Shown piece after piece: positions 6,398 to 13,802 of a stretch of DNA of 27,407 nt. This DNA is from Oscillospiraceae bacterium (GTDB taxonomy: Bacteria; Bacillota; Clostridia; Oscillospirales; UBA929): assembly GCA_031289065.1 (NCBI GenBank), contig JAITQI010000101.1, forward strand, positions 1 to 27,407. The letters run 5' to 3'. Under the pieces are notes generated by a model, which did not search any database, had not been told where the DNA came from, and was given only the letters and a program-made list of their open reading frames with translations. Within the stretch, counting starts at the first letter, position 1; each line of letters starts with the position of its first letter. A program made the translations under genes and the position numbers.

Positions 6398-6496
6398 GGC
6401 CCCTCGCAAAGGCCGGGATGTTCTCTGAACGGTCGGTTGAAACCCGCCCCCACACCCCGCCGCCTGTGAAAAATTTGTCAATTTCTGAAAAAACCC

Positions 6497-6525
6497 TTGT
6501 GTTCCACCTTTTTGTGGTATATAAT
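6497..6525 (+). promoter_or_regulatory. Sigma-A promoter of gap
   Basis: TTGTGT at 6497-6502, 17-base spacer, perfect TATAAT at 6520-6525. The leader is about 50 bases and ends in an AGGGAGG Shine-Dalgarno at 6566-6572. Confidence 0.75.
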
Positions 6526-6583
6526 AAAAGCCGAATTTTGAGAGCCGTCTTCGAGCGGCTCCGACAGGGAGGAAACATGACTC

Positions 6584-7591
6584 ATGAGCATTAAAATCGG
6601 GATCAACGGTTTCGGCCGCATCGGCCGTCTGGTGTTTCGGGCGGGCCTGAACAATCCCAACGTGACGTTTCTCGGCATCAACGACCCCTTTATGTCCCCG
6701 GACTATATGGCCTATATGCTCCGGTACGACACGGTGCATGGCCGGTTCGACGGCGAGGTGTCCTACGATGACAGCTCCATCACGGTAAACGGCAAGAAGA
6801 TCAACTTCTACGCCGAGAAAAACCCGGCCGACATCCCCTGGGGCAAAATCGGCGTGGAGTACGTGGTGGACGCCACCGGCATCTTCCACTCCAAAGACAA
6901 GGCCCAGGCCCATTTGGACGCGGGCGCCAAGAAGGTCGTCTACACCGGCCCCTCCAAAGATGACACCCCCATGTTCGTCTGCGGCGTCAACCTGGACAAG
7001 TATACCCCGGACATGAACTTCGTCTCCAACGCCTCCTGCACCACCAACTGCTTGGCCCCCCTGGCCAAAGTGGTCAACGACGCCTTCGGCATCGCCGACG
7101 GCCTGATGACCACCGTTCACGCCACCACCGCCACCCAGCTGACGGTGGACGGCGCCTCCAAGAAGGACTGGCGCGGCGGCCGTGCGGCGGCGGGCAACAT
7201 CATCCCCTCCTCCACGGGCGCGGCCAAGGCGGTGGGCAAGGTCATCCCCGAACTCAACGGCAAGCTGACCGGCATGTCCATGCGTGTGCCCACCCTCGAC
7301 GTCTCGGTGGTTGATCTCACCGTCAACCTGAAGAAACCGGCCAAGTACGAGGAAATCTGCGCGGTCATCAAGGCGGCCTCGGAAGGTCCCCTGAAGGGCA
7401 TCCTGGGTTACACCGAGGACGCCGTCGTCTCCTCCGACTTCATCGGCGACGCCCGCACCTCCATCTTCGACGCCAAGGCCGGCATCGCCCTGACCGACAC
7501 CTTCGTCAAGCTGGTGTCCTGGTACGACAACGAGTGGGGCTATTCCAACAAGGTCATCGACCTCATCGCCCACATGGACAAAGTGAAATAA
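6584..7591 (+). CDS. gap: Glyceraldehyde-3-phosphate dehydrogenase (NAD-type, glycolytic)
   Basis: A full-length 335-residue GAPDH: glyceraldehyde 3-phosphate + NAD+ + phosphate to 1,3-bisphosphoglycerate. The Rossmann start INGFGRIGR (7-15), D34 at the end of the second strand (NAD preference), the catalytic SCTTNC (C152) and H179 are all present, as is the WYDNEWGYS signature near the C-terminus. Start: the ATG at 6584 gives the canonical MSIKIGINGFG; an ATG 7 bases earlier is out of frame and opens a five-codon ORF across the start. Monocistronic: own strong promoter and a 20-bp terminator stem. Codon use is biased to C-ending codons, as expected of a highly expressed gene. Confidence 0.97.
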   Translation: MSIKIGINGFGRIGRLVFRAGLNNPNVTFLGINDPFMSPDYMAYMLRYDTVHGRFDGEVSYDDSSITVNGKKINFYAEKNPADIPWGKIGVEYVVDATGIFHSKDKAQAHLDAGAKKVVYTGPSKDDTPMFVCGVNLDKYTPDMNFVSNASCTTNCLAPLAKVVNDAFGIADGLMTTVHATTATQLTVDGASKKDWRGGRAAAGNIIPSSTGAAKAVGKVIPELNGKLTGMSMRVPTLDVSVVDLTVNLKKPAKYEEICAVIKAASEGPLKGILGYTEDAVVSSDFIGDARTSIFDAKAGIALTDTFVKLVSWYDNEWGYSNKVIDLIAHMDKVK

Positions 7592-7629
7592 AAACCCCCG
7601 TGTTCACGGGTTGACAAGCCCTCGGGGCC

Positions 7630-7672
7630 AAAGAGCGGGAAGACGCGTCGCGGACGCGTCTTCCCGCTCTTT
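7630..7672 (+). terminator. Strong intrinsic terminator after gap
   Basis: A perfect 20-bp inverted repeat: first arm AAAGAGCGGGAAGACGCGTC at 7630-7649, loop GCG, second arm 7653-7672, then TTGATGTTGTGT. The AAAGAGCGGR start of the arm recurs in the terminators at 9638 and 23550. Confidence 0.9.
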
Positions 7673-7831
7673 GATGTTGTGTCCCTTGTGTGTTTGCGCC
7701 CTCGAAAGACATTTTTTTAGATTGGCCTATTATTTTCCGCTAAAAATTACGATACCTTGGATAGGCCTCTTCCCCCGGACAACTTAGGATTGCTTATTTC
7801 TTCAAACCAAAGCCGCAAAGGAGAATTTCTT

Positions 7832-9616
7832 ATGAAAAACATGACCATTCGCATGAAGCTCATCACCGGGTTCGCCATCATATTTATTTTGCTCCTCATC
7901 GTAGGCGTCGTGGGCCTTGTTGGTCTGTCCAACATGTCCGACAGCACCCAGACCCTCTACGAAAAAGACAGCCTGGCTTTGTACTACGTGGGAAACATCT
8001 ATAACGCCTTCCAACGGCAGCGGGTCATCACCCGAGACCTCGTGATGTACGACGACCCCACCAAATTGGCGTCGCTAAAGTCCGATCTCGTCGCGGTGGA
8101 GGCCATTGTGGACGAGCAGGTGGCCCTGTTGGGCACCATTTCCAAGTCCATACCCGCCCAGGCGAATACGTTCAACGCCTTTGAGACGTCATACCGCACC
8201 ACATATAACGCCATCAAACAGGAACTTATAGCCTACGCGGGCGTCGATGTCCCCCGGGCCATGGTCGCGTTGGAGGAGGGCAAGGAGGCCGCGATGAACC
8301 TTCAGGTGCTTCTCGACGAACTGTCGGATGAAATCATCGCGGAAGCCAAAGCCGACAACGCCGCCAACAAGGCCCTGAACAACACCCTCACGGTGCTCAT
8401 CGTCGGCCTCGTCGTCCTGTCCGCGCTGTTGGCGGTTCTGCTGACGCTCTATATCGCGACACTCATCGCCAAACCGATCCGGAGAATGGTGGACGCGGCC
8501 AAAATCCTCGCGGAGGGCGACATCAACGTCAGCGTCGAATCCAACAGCCGGGACGAGGTCGGCGAAATGGCCACCGCCTTCAACCACATGGTCGAGGGCA
8601 TCAAGGCCCAGGCCAAGGTGGTGGAGAGCATCGCCGCCGGGGATTTGCGGGCGACCGTCACCCCCCGTTCGGAGCGGGACATCATCAACATCGGCCTGCG
8701 CGACATGCTGCAAACCAACAACGAGGTGTTCGCCGAGATTATTCGCAGCGCGGACAACGTCTCCTCCGGCTCCAAGCAGGTGGCCGACGGCAGCCAGTCC
8801 CTGGCCCAGGCCACAACCCAGCAGGCCGCCGTGGTGGAGGAACTGGCAAGCTCTATCGGGGACGTGTCGGAGAAGACCGCCCGGAACGCCAGCATGGCCC
8901 AGGAGGCCAGCCAGTTGGGCCAGAGCATCAACGCAAACGCCGCCAAGGGCAACACCCAGATGAGCAACATGATGCAGGCCGTCCAGGAGATCAACGAGGC
9001 CAGCCAGTCCATCAGCAAGGTCATCAAGGCCATCGACGATATCGCCTTCCAGACCAACATCCTGGCCCTCAACGCCGCCGTGGAAGCCGCCCGGGCGGGT
9101 CAGCACGGCAAGGGCTTCGCCGTGGTGGCCGAAGAGGTTCGCAGCCTGGCCGCCAAGAGCGCCGAAGCCGCCAAGGATACCGGCGGGCTGATCGCCAACT
9201 CCATCGAGAAGGCCGAGCTGGGCTCCCACATCGCCCAGGAGACCGCCCAGTCGCTGTCCGAGATCGTGGAGGGCATCCAGCGCTCCAGCGCCATCGTGGC
9301 CGACATCGCCCGCCTCTCCGACGAGCAGGCCACCGCCATTTCCCAGATCGACAAGGGCATAGACCAGGTTTCCCAGGTGGTGCAGGCCAACTCGGCCACC
9401 GCCGAGGAGTCGGCCGCCGCCTCCGAGGAAATGTCCAGCCAGTCGGTCATGCTGTCGGAATTGGTGGGCCGCTTCAAACTCCAGGAACAGTCCCGCTCGA
9501 CGCATAACCACATGTCCTCCCTGTCCCACAAAGTCTCCGCCCCCCGCAGGCCGGAGAGCTCCGAAGAGGAGAACGATTACCGCGCCGCCAGTAGCGGCGG
9601 CTATGGAAAATACTGA
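7832..9616 (+). CDS. Methyl-accepting chemotaxis protein
   Basis: A 594-residue transmembrane chemoreceptor. TM1 about 10-32; periplasm-side four-helix-bundle-type sensor about 33-183; TM2 about 186-212; HAMP about 213-262; a second HAMP-like segment about 263-305 (VVESIAAGDLRATV...); then a long coiled-coil signalling domain with the highly conserved tip DIAFQTNILALNAAVEAARA (403-422) followed by GQHGKGFAVVAEEVR, where CheA and CheW bind. The C-terminus is a Ser/Glu-rich tail without an obvious CheR pentapeptide. Start: ATG at 7832 with AAGGAG at 8-bp spacing; the frame is open upstream to 7757 without a ribosome site. No other chemotaxis or flagellar gene is near and the ligand cannot be inferred. 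Upstream, GGCCTAT (7724-7730) and ATAGGCC (7761-7767) form a dyad of unknown role. Confidence 0.95.
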   Translation: MKNMTIRMKLITGFAIIFILLLIVGVVGLVGLSNMSDSTQTLYEKDSLALYYVGNIYNAFQRQRVITRDLVMYDDPTKLASLKSDLVAVEAIVDEQVALLGTISKSIPAQANTFNAFETSYRTTYNAIKQELIAYAGVDVPRAMVALEEGKEAAMNLQVLLDELSDEIIAEAKADNAANKALNNTLTVLIVGLVVLSALLAVLLTLYIATLIAKPIRRMVDAAKILAEGDINVSVESNSRDEVGEMATAFNHMVEGIKAQAKVVESIAAGDLRATVTPRSERDIINIGLRDMLQTNNEVFAEIIRSADNVSSGSKQVADGSQSLAQATTQQAAVVEELASSIGDVSEKTARNASMAQEASQLGQSINANAAKGNTQMSNMMQAVQEINEASQSISKVIKAIDDIAFQTNILALNAAVEAARAGQHGKGFAVVAEEVRSLAAKSAEAAKDTGGLIANSIEKAELGSHIAQETAQSLSEIVEGIQRSSAIVADIARLSDEQATAISQIDKGIDQVSQVVQANSATAEESAAASEEMSSQSVMLSELVGRFKLQEQSRSTHNHMSSLSHKVSAPRRPESSEEENDYRAASSGGYGKY

Positions 9617-9637
9617 TACAAGCAGCATAACACAAAA

Positions 9638-9665
9638 GAGCGGAGGGCCGGTTGGCCCTCCGCTC
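9638..9665. terminator. Bidirectional terminator between the chemoreceptor and citrate synthase genes
   Basis: A 12-bp stem, GAGCGGAGGGCC (9638-9649) with GGCCCTCCGCTC (9654-9665), loop GGTT. Plus side continues TCCATTTTC; minus side continues TTTTGTG. The two flanking genes converge here. Confidence 0.85.
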
Positions 9666-9678
9666 TCCATTTTCAAAA

Positions 9679-11043
9679 TCACCGCTCCGAAAGGGGAATA
9701 TAAGCCGCGCTACCGGCCACCGAACGGTAGGCGGGGCGGATGATGCGGTTGCCGGTCAGAGCCTCCTCGATGCGGTGGGCGCACCAGCCCACCGTGCGGG
9801 CGACGGCGAAGAGAGGGGTGTACAGCGCCTCGGGGATGCCCAACATGCGGTAGACAAGGCCGGAGTACATGTCCACGTTGGCGCAGATGACCTTGGCGTC
9901 CCCCTTGACCCGGGCGAACACTTCAGGGCTCAGGCGTTCCACCGACTCCATGAGCAGGAACTCCTCCAACATGCCCTGCCGGGCGGCCAACTGCTTGGCG
10001 TACCGTTTGAGCAGGATGGCCCGGGGGTCGGACAGGGTGTATACGGCGTGGCCCATGCCATAGATCAGCCCGCTGCCGTCGCCGGCCTCCTTGCGGATGA
10101 TTTTGCCCAGGTAGTCCGCGACGGCCTCGTCGTCCGTCCAGTCTTTGAGTTCCCGGCTAATTTCATAGAACATGTCCATGACCTTGGCGTTGGCGCCGCC
10201 GTGCCGGGGGCCTTTCAGGCTGCCCACCGCCGCGGCCAGGGCGGCGTATGTATCGGTGCCGGACGAGGTGAGCACCCGGCAGGAAAAGGCCGAGTTGTTG
10301 CCGCCTCCGTGTTCGGCGTGGAGCACCATGCACAGATCCAGCAGCCGGGCCTCCTCCGGGGTGAATTTCCCGTCGGGGCGCACGGCCCGCAGGAAGTTTT
10401 CCGAGATGGACAGACCGGACATGGGATAGTGCAGGATGAGGCTCTCGTGGTCGTAATAGTGCCGCTTCACCGCGTAAGCGTGGGCCACGATGACCGGCAC
10501 CCGGGCGATGAGAGAGATGGACTGGCGCATCAGGCCGTGAAGGGTGGCGTCGTCGGGGTGTTCGTCGTAGGAATACAGGGACAGAATGGCCCGGGCCAGC
10601 TTGTTCATCACATCGGGGCTGGGGGCCTTGATGATCATATCCTCGGTGAAATATTCGGGGAGAATGCGGGCCTCCTCCAGGGCGGCCTCGAATTCCTCCA
10701 ATCGGTTGTCGTCGGGCAGGTAGCCGAACAGCAGCAGAAAGCAGGTCTCCTCAAAGCCGAACCGCTTCTCGCGGTCAAACCCGGCCACCAGTTCCTCCAC
10801 GTCGATCCCCCGGTAGATGAGCCGACCGTCGATGGGGATGCGTTCCCCGTCCCGCACGATGTAGCCCTGCACACTGCCCACCCGGGTGAGGCCGACCAAC
10901 ACACCGGTGCCGTCGGCGTGGCGCAGGCCGCGCTTGATGTTTTCGTTGACGTAGAGGTCCGGGTCGATCCGGTTATATTGGCTGTAGTTTTCGCATACGT
11001 TTTGGATGAACGTTTGGGTCTTCGCGCCCCGGGCGGCGGGCAT
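9679..11043 (-). CDS. gltA: Citrate synthase
   Basis: A 454-residue citrate synthase: oxaloacetate + acetyl-CoA to citrate + CoA. The three catalytic residues are visible: a His in LHAEHGGGNN (H245), a His in YGMGHAVY (H332) and an Asp in NVDMYSG (D391). The region VGSLKGPRHGGAN (273-285) is also typical. The length and N-terminal extension (about 45 residues before the first conserved block) fit the form often found in Clostridia, where the enzyme supplies 2-oxoglutarate for glutamate. Start: ATG at 11043 after GGAAGGAAGGG; the frame remains open far upstream, antisense to spoIID, which is a GC artefact. Own promoter; transcribed divergently from spoIID. Confidence 0.94.
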   Translation of the reverse strand: MPAARGAKTQTFIQNVCENYSQYNRIDPDLYVNENIKRGLRHADGTGVLVGLTRVGSVQGYIVRDGERIPIDGRLIYRGIDVEELVAGFDREKRFGFEETCFLLLFGYLPDDNRLEEFEAALEEARILPEYFTEDMIIKAPSPDVMNKLARAILSLYSYDEHPDDATLHGLMRQSISLIARVPVIVAHAYAVKRHYYDHESLILHYPMSGLSISENFLRAVRPDGKFTPEEARLLDLCMVLHAEHGGGNNSAFSCRVLTSSGTDTYAALAAAVGSLKGPRHGGANAKVMDMFYEISRELKDWTDDEAVADYLGKIIRKEAGDGSGLIYGMGHAVYTLSDPRAILLKRYAKQLAARQGMLEEFLLMESVERLSPEVFARVKGDAKVICANVDMYSGLVYRMLGIPEALYTPLFAVARTVGWCAHRIEEALTGNRIIRPAYRSVAGSAAYIPLSER

Positions 11044-11076
11044 AGGCAGTCCCTTCCTTCCCCGTTGAATATCTTT

Positions 11077-11106
11077 ATGATACCATCGGATACGTTCCGC
11101 TGTCAA
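11077..11106 (-). promoter_or_regulatory. Sigma-A promoter of the citrate synthase gene
   Basis: Minus strand: perfect TTGACA at 11106-11101, 18-base spacer, TATCAT at 11082-11077. The leader is about 30 bases. Confidence 0.75.
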
Positions 11107-11154
11107 GGGGAAAATGAAAGATTGATTTCCCAAAATTGCAAAAAGGAGACGCGC

Positions 11155-12225
11155 ATGAAGCCGATCCTTATCGTCAGCCTGCTGCTGACAGCTGCGGTAT
11201 TTTTGCTTCCACTTGCTTCTGTCGGAACGGTTTCCGACCCGGAAGGCCAGGGGCGGGAGGGCCTTTCGCCGGAAGAAATTCAATTCGCTCCATCTTTCAT
11301 TCCGGAGCCCGCCGCCCCCACGTCGCCGACCATGTCCGCCCCGGCGGCGGGAGACGACGGGGACCTCATGGTAAAGGTGCTGGTCAAGGGAACGGTTCAG
11401 GAGCTGACCATGCGGGACTATCTGTTCGGCGTGGTGGCGGCCGAGATGCCGGCCAGTTTTCCCACAGAGGCCCTGCGTGCCCAAGCCGTGGCGGCGCGGA
11501 CAAACACCGAGAACAAGATGCTCGCCGCCCGAGGCCCCAACGGCCCCCCCGAGAGGCACATGGGGGCCGACGTGTGCGACGACTACCACCACTGCAAGGC
11601 CTATATCGCCCCCGCCGAAGCATACGAGCGCTGGGGGGCGGAGGCGGACAAATACGCCGCTCTTGTGGCGGCCGCCGTGGACGGCACCGACAGCCTGGTG
11701 GTCACCTACGAGGGGCAGCCCATCGTGGCGGTGTTTTTCGCCGTCTCCGCCGGGCGCACCGAAAGCGCCCAAAGCGTCTGGGGGACAGACATCCCCTATT
11801 TGCGGGAGGTGGACAGCCCCGGGGAGGATGGGGCCCAGGGCTATGAGGAACAGGTGACCCTACCCGCCGCCGACGTCAAAGCGGCCCTGCTGGCGGCCTA
11901 TCCCGACGCCCAGCTGGACGGCCCGCCTTCCGGCTGGTTCGGCGTCCCGGAACGAAGCGAGGCGGGGGGCGTCCTGTCCCTGACGGCGGGAGGCGTCGCC
12001 GTTCCGGGCACCAAACTGCGGGAGATGTTCAACCTGCGCTCCACCCACTTCACCGTTACCCCCGGGGCGGACACCGTCGTCTTTGACACGCTGGGCTACG
12101 GCCACGGCGTCGGGCTGAGCCAATACGGCGCCAAGCTCCTGGCCGAATCGGGCCTGGGGTTTGAGGAGATTCTGACCTGGTATTACACCGGCGTGACGGT
12201 GGAGGAATATCACCCGGCGTTGTGA
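11155..12225 (+). CDS. spoIID: Stage II sporulation protein D (peptidoglycan lytic transglycosylase)
   Basis: A 356-residue SpoIID, the membrane-anchored transglycosylase that works with SpoIIP and SpoIIM during forespore engulfment. N-terminal anchor about 4-23; Pro/Ala-rich linker; catalytic domain from about 70. The catalytic glutamate is E97 in VVAAEMPASF, followed by EALRAQAVAART. A zinc motif H135 ... C141 ... H146-C147 has the +6, +11, +12 spacing described, as I recall, for Clostridioides difficile SpoIID. Later family blocks: SAGRTESAQSVWG, and GYGHGVGLSQYGA near the C-terminus. Start: ATG at 11155 with AAAAGGAG 7 bases upstream; the much longer open frame upstream is antisense to citrate synthase. 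No obvious sigma-A promoter, consistent with a sporulation sigma factor. The neighbours are not sporulation genes. Confidence 0.94.
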   Translation: MKPILIVSLLLTAAVFLLPLASVGTVSDPEGQGREGLSPEEIQFAPSFIPEPAAPTSPTMSAPAAGDDGDLMVKVLVKGTVQELTMRDYLFGVVAAEMPASFPTEALRAQAVAARTNTENKMLAARGPNGPPERHMGADVCDDYHHCKAYIAPAEAYERWGAEADKYAALVAAAVDGTDSLVVTYEGQPIVAVFFAVSAGRTESAQSVWGTDIPYLREVDSPGEDGAQGYEEQVTLPAADVKAALLAAYPDAQLDGPPSGWFGVPERSEAGGVLSLTAGGVAVPGTKLREMFNLRSTHFTVTPGADTVVFDTLGYGHGVGLSQYGAKLLAESGLGFEEILTWYYTGVTVEEYHPAL

Positions 12226-12230
12226 CGGAA

Positions 12231-12257
12231 GGGCGGGAAAGATTCGCTTTCCCGCCC
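12231..12257. terminator. Hairpin terminator between spoIID and xre genes
   Basis: An 11-bp stem, GGGCGGGAAAG (12231-12241) with CTTTCCCGCCC (12247-12257), loop ATTCG, then CTCTTT on the plus strand. It closes spoIID, and the convergent xre gene may use it too although the minus side has only a weak U-tract. Confidence 0.75.
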
Positions 12258-12278
12258 CTCTTTACACCCACCCCTGTT

Positions 12279-12596
12279 TTAGCGCCAAACCGTCAACGCC
12301 TCCACAAGGCCCGACACATGGGATAAGGCCTTGTGGTCGAGCTTTTTCACGTTCGCGATCAGCGCGGTGATTTCTTCCGGATGGGGGTTGCTTTCGTCAA
12401 AAAAGTCCGTCGGCGCGATATTGAGGTATTCGCAGATAAAAAAGAACACCTGCATGGAAGGCAGCATCTTCCGATTCTCGACATGGTTGATATAGTTCAC
12501 ATTCTGGCCGATTGACAGGCTCATATCCCGGGCCGAAACGCCCTTGGCCTGCCGCAGCGTCGTCACGCGTTTCGCGATAAATGATTCGTAGTCCAT
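12279..12596 (-). CDS. XRE-family transcriptional regulator (paralogue 1)
   Basis: A 105-residue small regulator with an N-terminal helix-turn-helix (about 8-65: TLRQAKGVSARDMSLSIGQNVNYINHVE...) and a short C-terminal tail (about 70-105) probably for dimerisation. It is a paralogue of the next gene upstream: both contain KGVSARDMSL, IGQN/LGQN, YIN and ICE followed by FFD at matching positions. Start: ATG at 12596 with AGGGGTGG about 5 bases upstream; the upstream ATG at 12647 overlaps a TATAAT (12644-12639) and is not favoured. The 130-bp gap to paralogue 2 is AT-rich, with the palindrome ATTAACGTTAAT at 12695-12706 and TTAAT/ATTAA at 12702-12716, likely operators. The target is unknown. Confidence 0.85.
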   Translation of the reverse strand: MDYESFIAKRVTTLRQAKGVSARDMSLSIGQNVNYINHVENRKMLPSMQVFFFICEYLNIAPTDFFDESNPHPEEITALIANVKKLDHKALSHVSGLVEALTVWR

Positions 12597-12694
12597 TTGC
12601 ACCACCCCTGTCCAACATTTTACCTTGCGGACAGGGCGATTATACAACTATGAACCGTTTGTTTTCCTTGACGCGAAAGCTACATAATTGTATA

Positions 12695-12706
12695 ATTAAC
12701 GTTAAT
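12695..12706. promoter_or_regulatory. Palindrome ATTAACGTTAAT upstream of XRE paralogue 1
   Basis: A 12-bp perfect palindrome in the AT-rich gap between the two XRE genes, overlapping a second dyad TTAAT-GCAAT-ATTAA (12702-12716). It is about 50 bases upstream of a TATAAT hexamer (12644-12639, no good -35). Position suggests an operator, but the sequence differs from the GGYATTWAATRCC boxes of the next intergenic region. Confidence 0.4.
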
Positions 12707-12781
12707 GCAATATTAAAAGTGTAGGACGCTCCGCGCCCGGACGAACGGCCCATGGGGCCGCCGGACAGGCCCCGCCGCCTC

Positions 12782-13102
12782 CTATTTCGGTTTGCCGATC
12801 ATCTCTTTCACAAGGGCCGAAAGATGACCCAGCGCGCTGTCGTCCAATCGCTTTAAGTCCTCGGAAAGCGCCTTCAGGCGCATAGGATATTCCGTCCCCA
12901 CATCGAAAAACTCGTGGGGCGTGACGCCGAAAAATTCGCAGATATAAAACAGCCCCGGCAAAGAGGGCAGCGCCTTGTGATTTTCAATCTTGTTGATGTA
13001 CGTGTCGTTCTGCCCCAGTGTCAGGGACATATCCCGGGCCGAAACGCCCTTTTGCGTCCGCAGCCGCGCAATGCGTTCTTGGGTAAAACCCTCATAGACC
13101 AT
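12782..13102 (-). CDS. XRE-family transcriptional regulator (paralogue 2)
   Basis: A 106-residue protein with an N-terminal HTH (about 6-62: IARLRTQKGVSARDMSLTLGQ...) and a short acidic/basic C-terminal helix. About half of the HTH positions match the neighbouring paralogue, so the pair is a tandem duplication with divergence. Start: ATG at 13102 with GAGGGG 8 bases upstream; an ATG at 13120 is earlier but lacks spacing. It is transcribed divergently from the SLOG-family gene, and the gap between them carries two dyads of the form GGYATTWAATRCC. The likely reading is that this protein binds them and controls the SLOG gene and itself. Confidence 0.85.
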   Translation of the reverse strand: MVYEGFTQERIARLRTQKGVSARDMSLTLGQNDTYINKIENHKALPSLPGLFYICEFFGVTPHEFFDVGTEYPMRLKALSEDLKRLDDSALGHLSALVKEMIGKPK

Positions 13103-13152
13103 CCCAATCACCCCTCGCATATCATTATATGCCTCAAAACCACGATTATCGC

Positions 13153-13165
13153 GGTATTTAATGCC
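13153..13165. promoter_or_regulatory. Operator box A (GGTATTTAATGCC)
   Basis: An imperfect palindrome of form GGYATTWAATRCC in the divergent gap between XRE paralogue 2 and the SLOG gene. Box B at 13184-13196 is the same dyad in reverse, 31 bp centre to centre, so both lie on nearly the same face of the helix. A third half site (AAATACCGCG) is at 13221-13230. Confidence 0.55.
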
Positions 13166-13174
13166 ATGTTGTTG

Positions 13175-13203
13175 TTGACGTTGGGCATTATATACCGTAA
13201 TAT
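13175..13203 (+). promoter_or_regulatory. Sigma-A promoter of the SLOG-family gene
   Basis: TTGACG at 13175-13180, 17-base spacer, TAATAT at 13198-13203. Operator box B fills most of the spacer, so a bound repressor would directly exclude RNA polymerase. Confidence 0.65.
13184..13196. promoter_or_regulatory. Operator box B (GGCATTATATACC)
   Basis: Reverse-orientation copy of box A (13153-13165), with CGGTAT..AATGCC outer bases conserved in 13 of 14 positions including one flanking base. It lies within the -35/-10 spacer of the SLOG gene promoter. Confidence 0.55.
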
Positions 13204-13264
13204 GTAGTTTGAGCGGTGTGAAATACCGCGCGCAAAGGGAACGCTCTGGCCTGGGAGGTGGCCT

Positions 13265-13780
13265 ATGAAAACACGCGACAATAGCCCTCTCGACCGAGAA
13301 ACGTGTCTAAACAGGGCTCAGGCGGCCTGCTTCACAGGCCACAGGATCATCCCCCGTTCGGCCTTGCCTCAGCTCACACAGCGGCTGGACGAAACCGTCG
13401 CGGAACTTGTCGGCCAGGGGATTCGCTATTTCAGCGCGGGGGCCGCGCGGGGGTTCGACACGCTGGCGGCGCTGGCCGTCCTGAGGCAGCGCGAACGCAA
13501 TCCCGCCGTCAGGCTGATTCTCGTTCTGCCCTGCCGCGACCAGGACGGCCGATGGACACCGGAGGAAAAGCGGGCGTACAGAGGGTTGCTGGAAGCCGCC
13601 GACCAAGTCGTCTGCCTCGCCGAGGCATATTATGACGGATGCATGGAAGCCCGCAACCGCCATTTGGTGGACAACAGCGCGACTTGCGTCGCCTACATGA
13701 CCCGTGGGCGCAGCGGCGCCGGGCAGACAGCGCGGCTGGCCCGGGCAGGGGGCCTGACGCTCATCAATCTCGCCCCGTGA
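13265..13780 (+). CDS. SLOG-superfamily protein, YpsA/DUF1273-like
   Basis: A 171-residue protein with the hallmarks of the YpsA (DUF1273) branch of the SLOG Rossmann-like superfamily: CFTGHR at 22-27, the glycine-rich FSAGAARGFDTLAA at 56-69 after a beta strand, a later LPCRDQDGRW block, and a conserved tail that includes ARNRHLVDNSATCVAYM. SLOG proteins are thought to bind nucleotides or nucleotide-derived ligands; YpsA has been linked to cell division and stress in Bacillus. Start: ATG at 13265 with GGGAGG about 6 bases upstream. It has its own promoter with an operator in the spacer and is divergent from an XRE gene. Function here is not known; sensing a nucleotide signal is an inference. 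Confidence 0.82.
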   Translation: MKTRDNSPLDRETCLNRAQAACFTGHRIIPRSALPQLTQRLDETVAELVGQGIRYFSAGAARGFDTLAALAVLRQRERNPAVRLILVLPCRDQDGRWTPEEKRAYRGLLEAADQVVCLAEAYYDGCMEARNRHLVDNSATCVAYMTRGRSGAGQTARLARAGGLTLINLAP

Positions 13781-13802
13781 AAGACAAAAAACACCGCCGC
13801 CC

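Noticed and set aside
7741..7764. Sigma-D (flagellar) promoter before the chemoreceptor gene
   Set aside because: TAAA is present but the downstream box TTGGATAG matches GCCGATAT at only about half the positions and the spacer is 12 rather than about 15 bases.
9652..11154. Upstream extension of the spoIID frame
   Set aside because: Antisense to citrate synthase; the ATG at 11155 has AAAAGGAG and a proper signal anchor.
11044..11772. Upstream extension of the citrate synthase frame
   Set aside because: Antisense to spoIID and beyond the TTGACA/TATCAT promoter.
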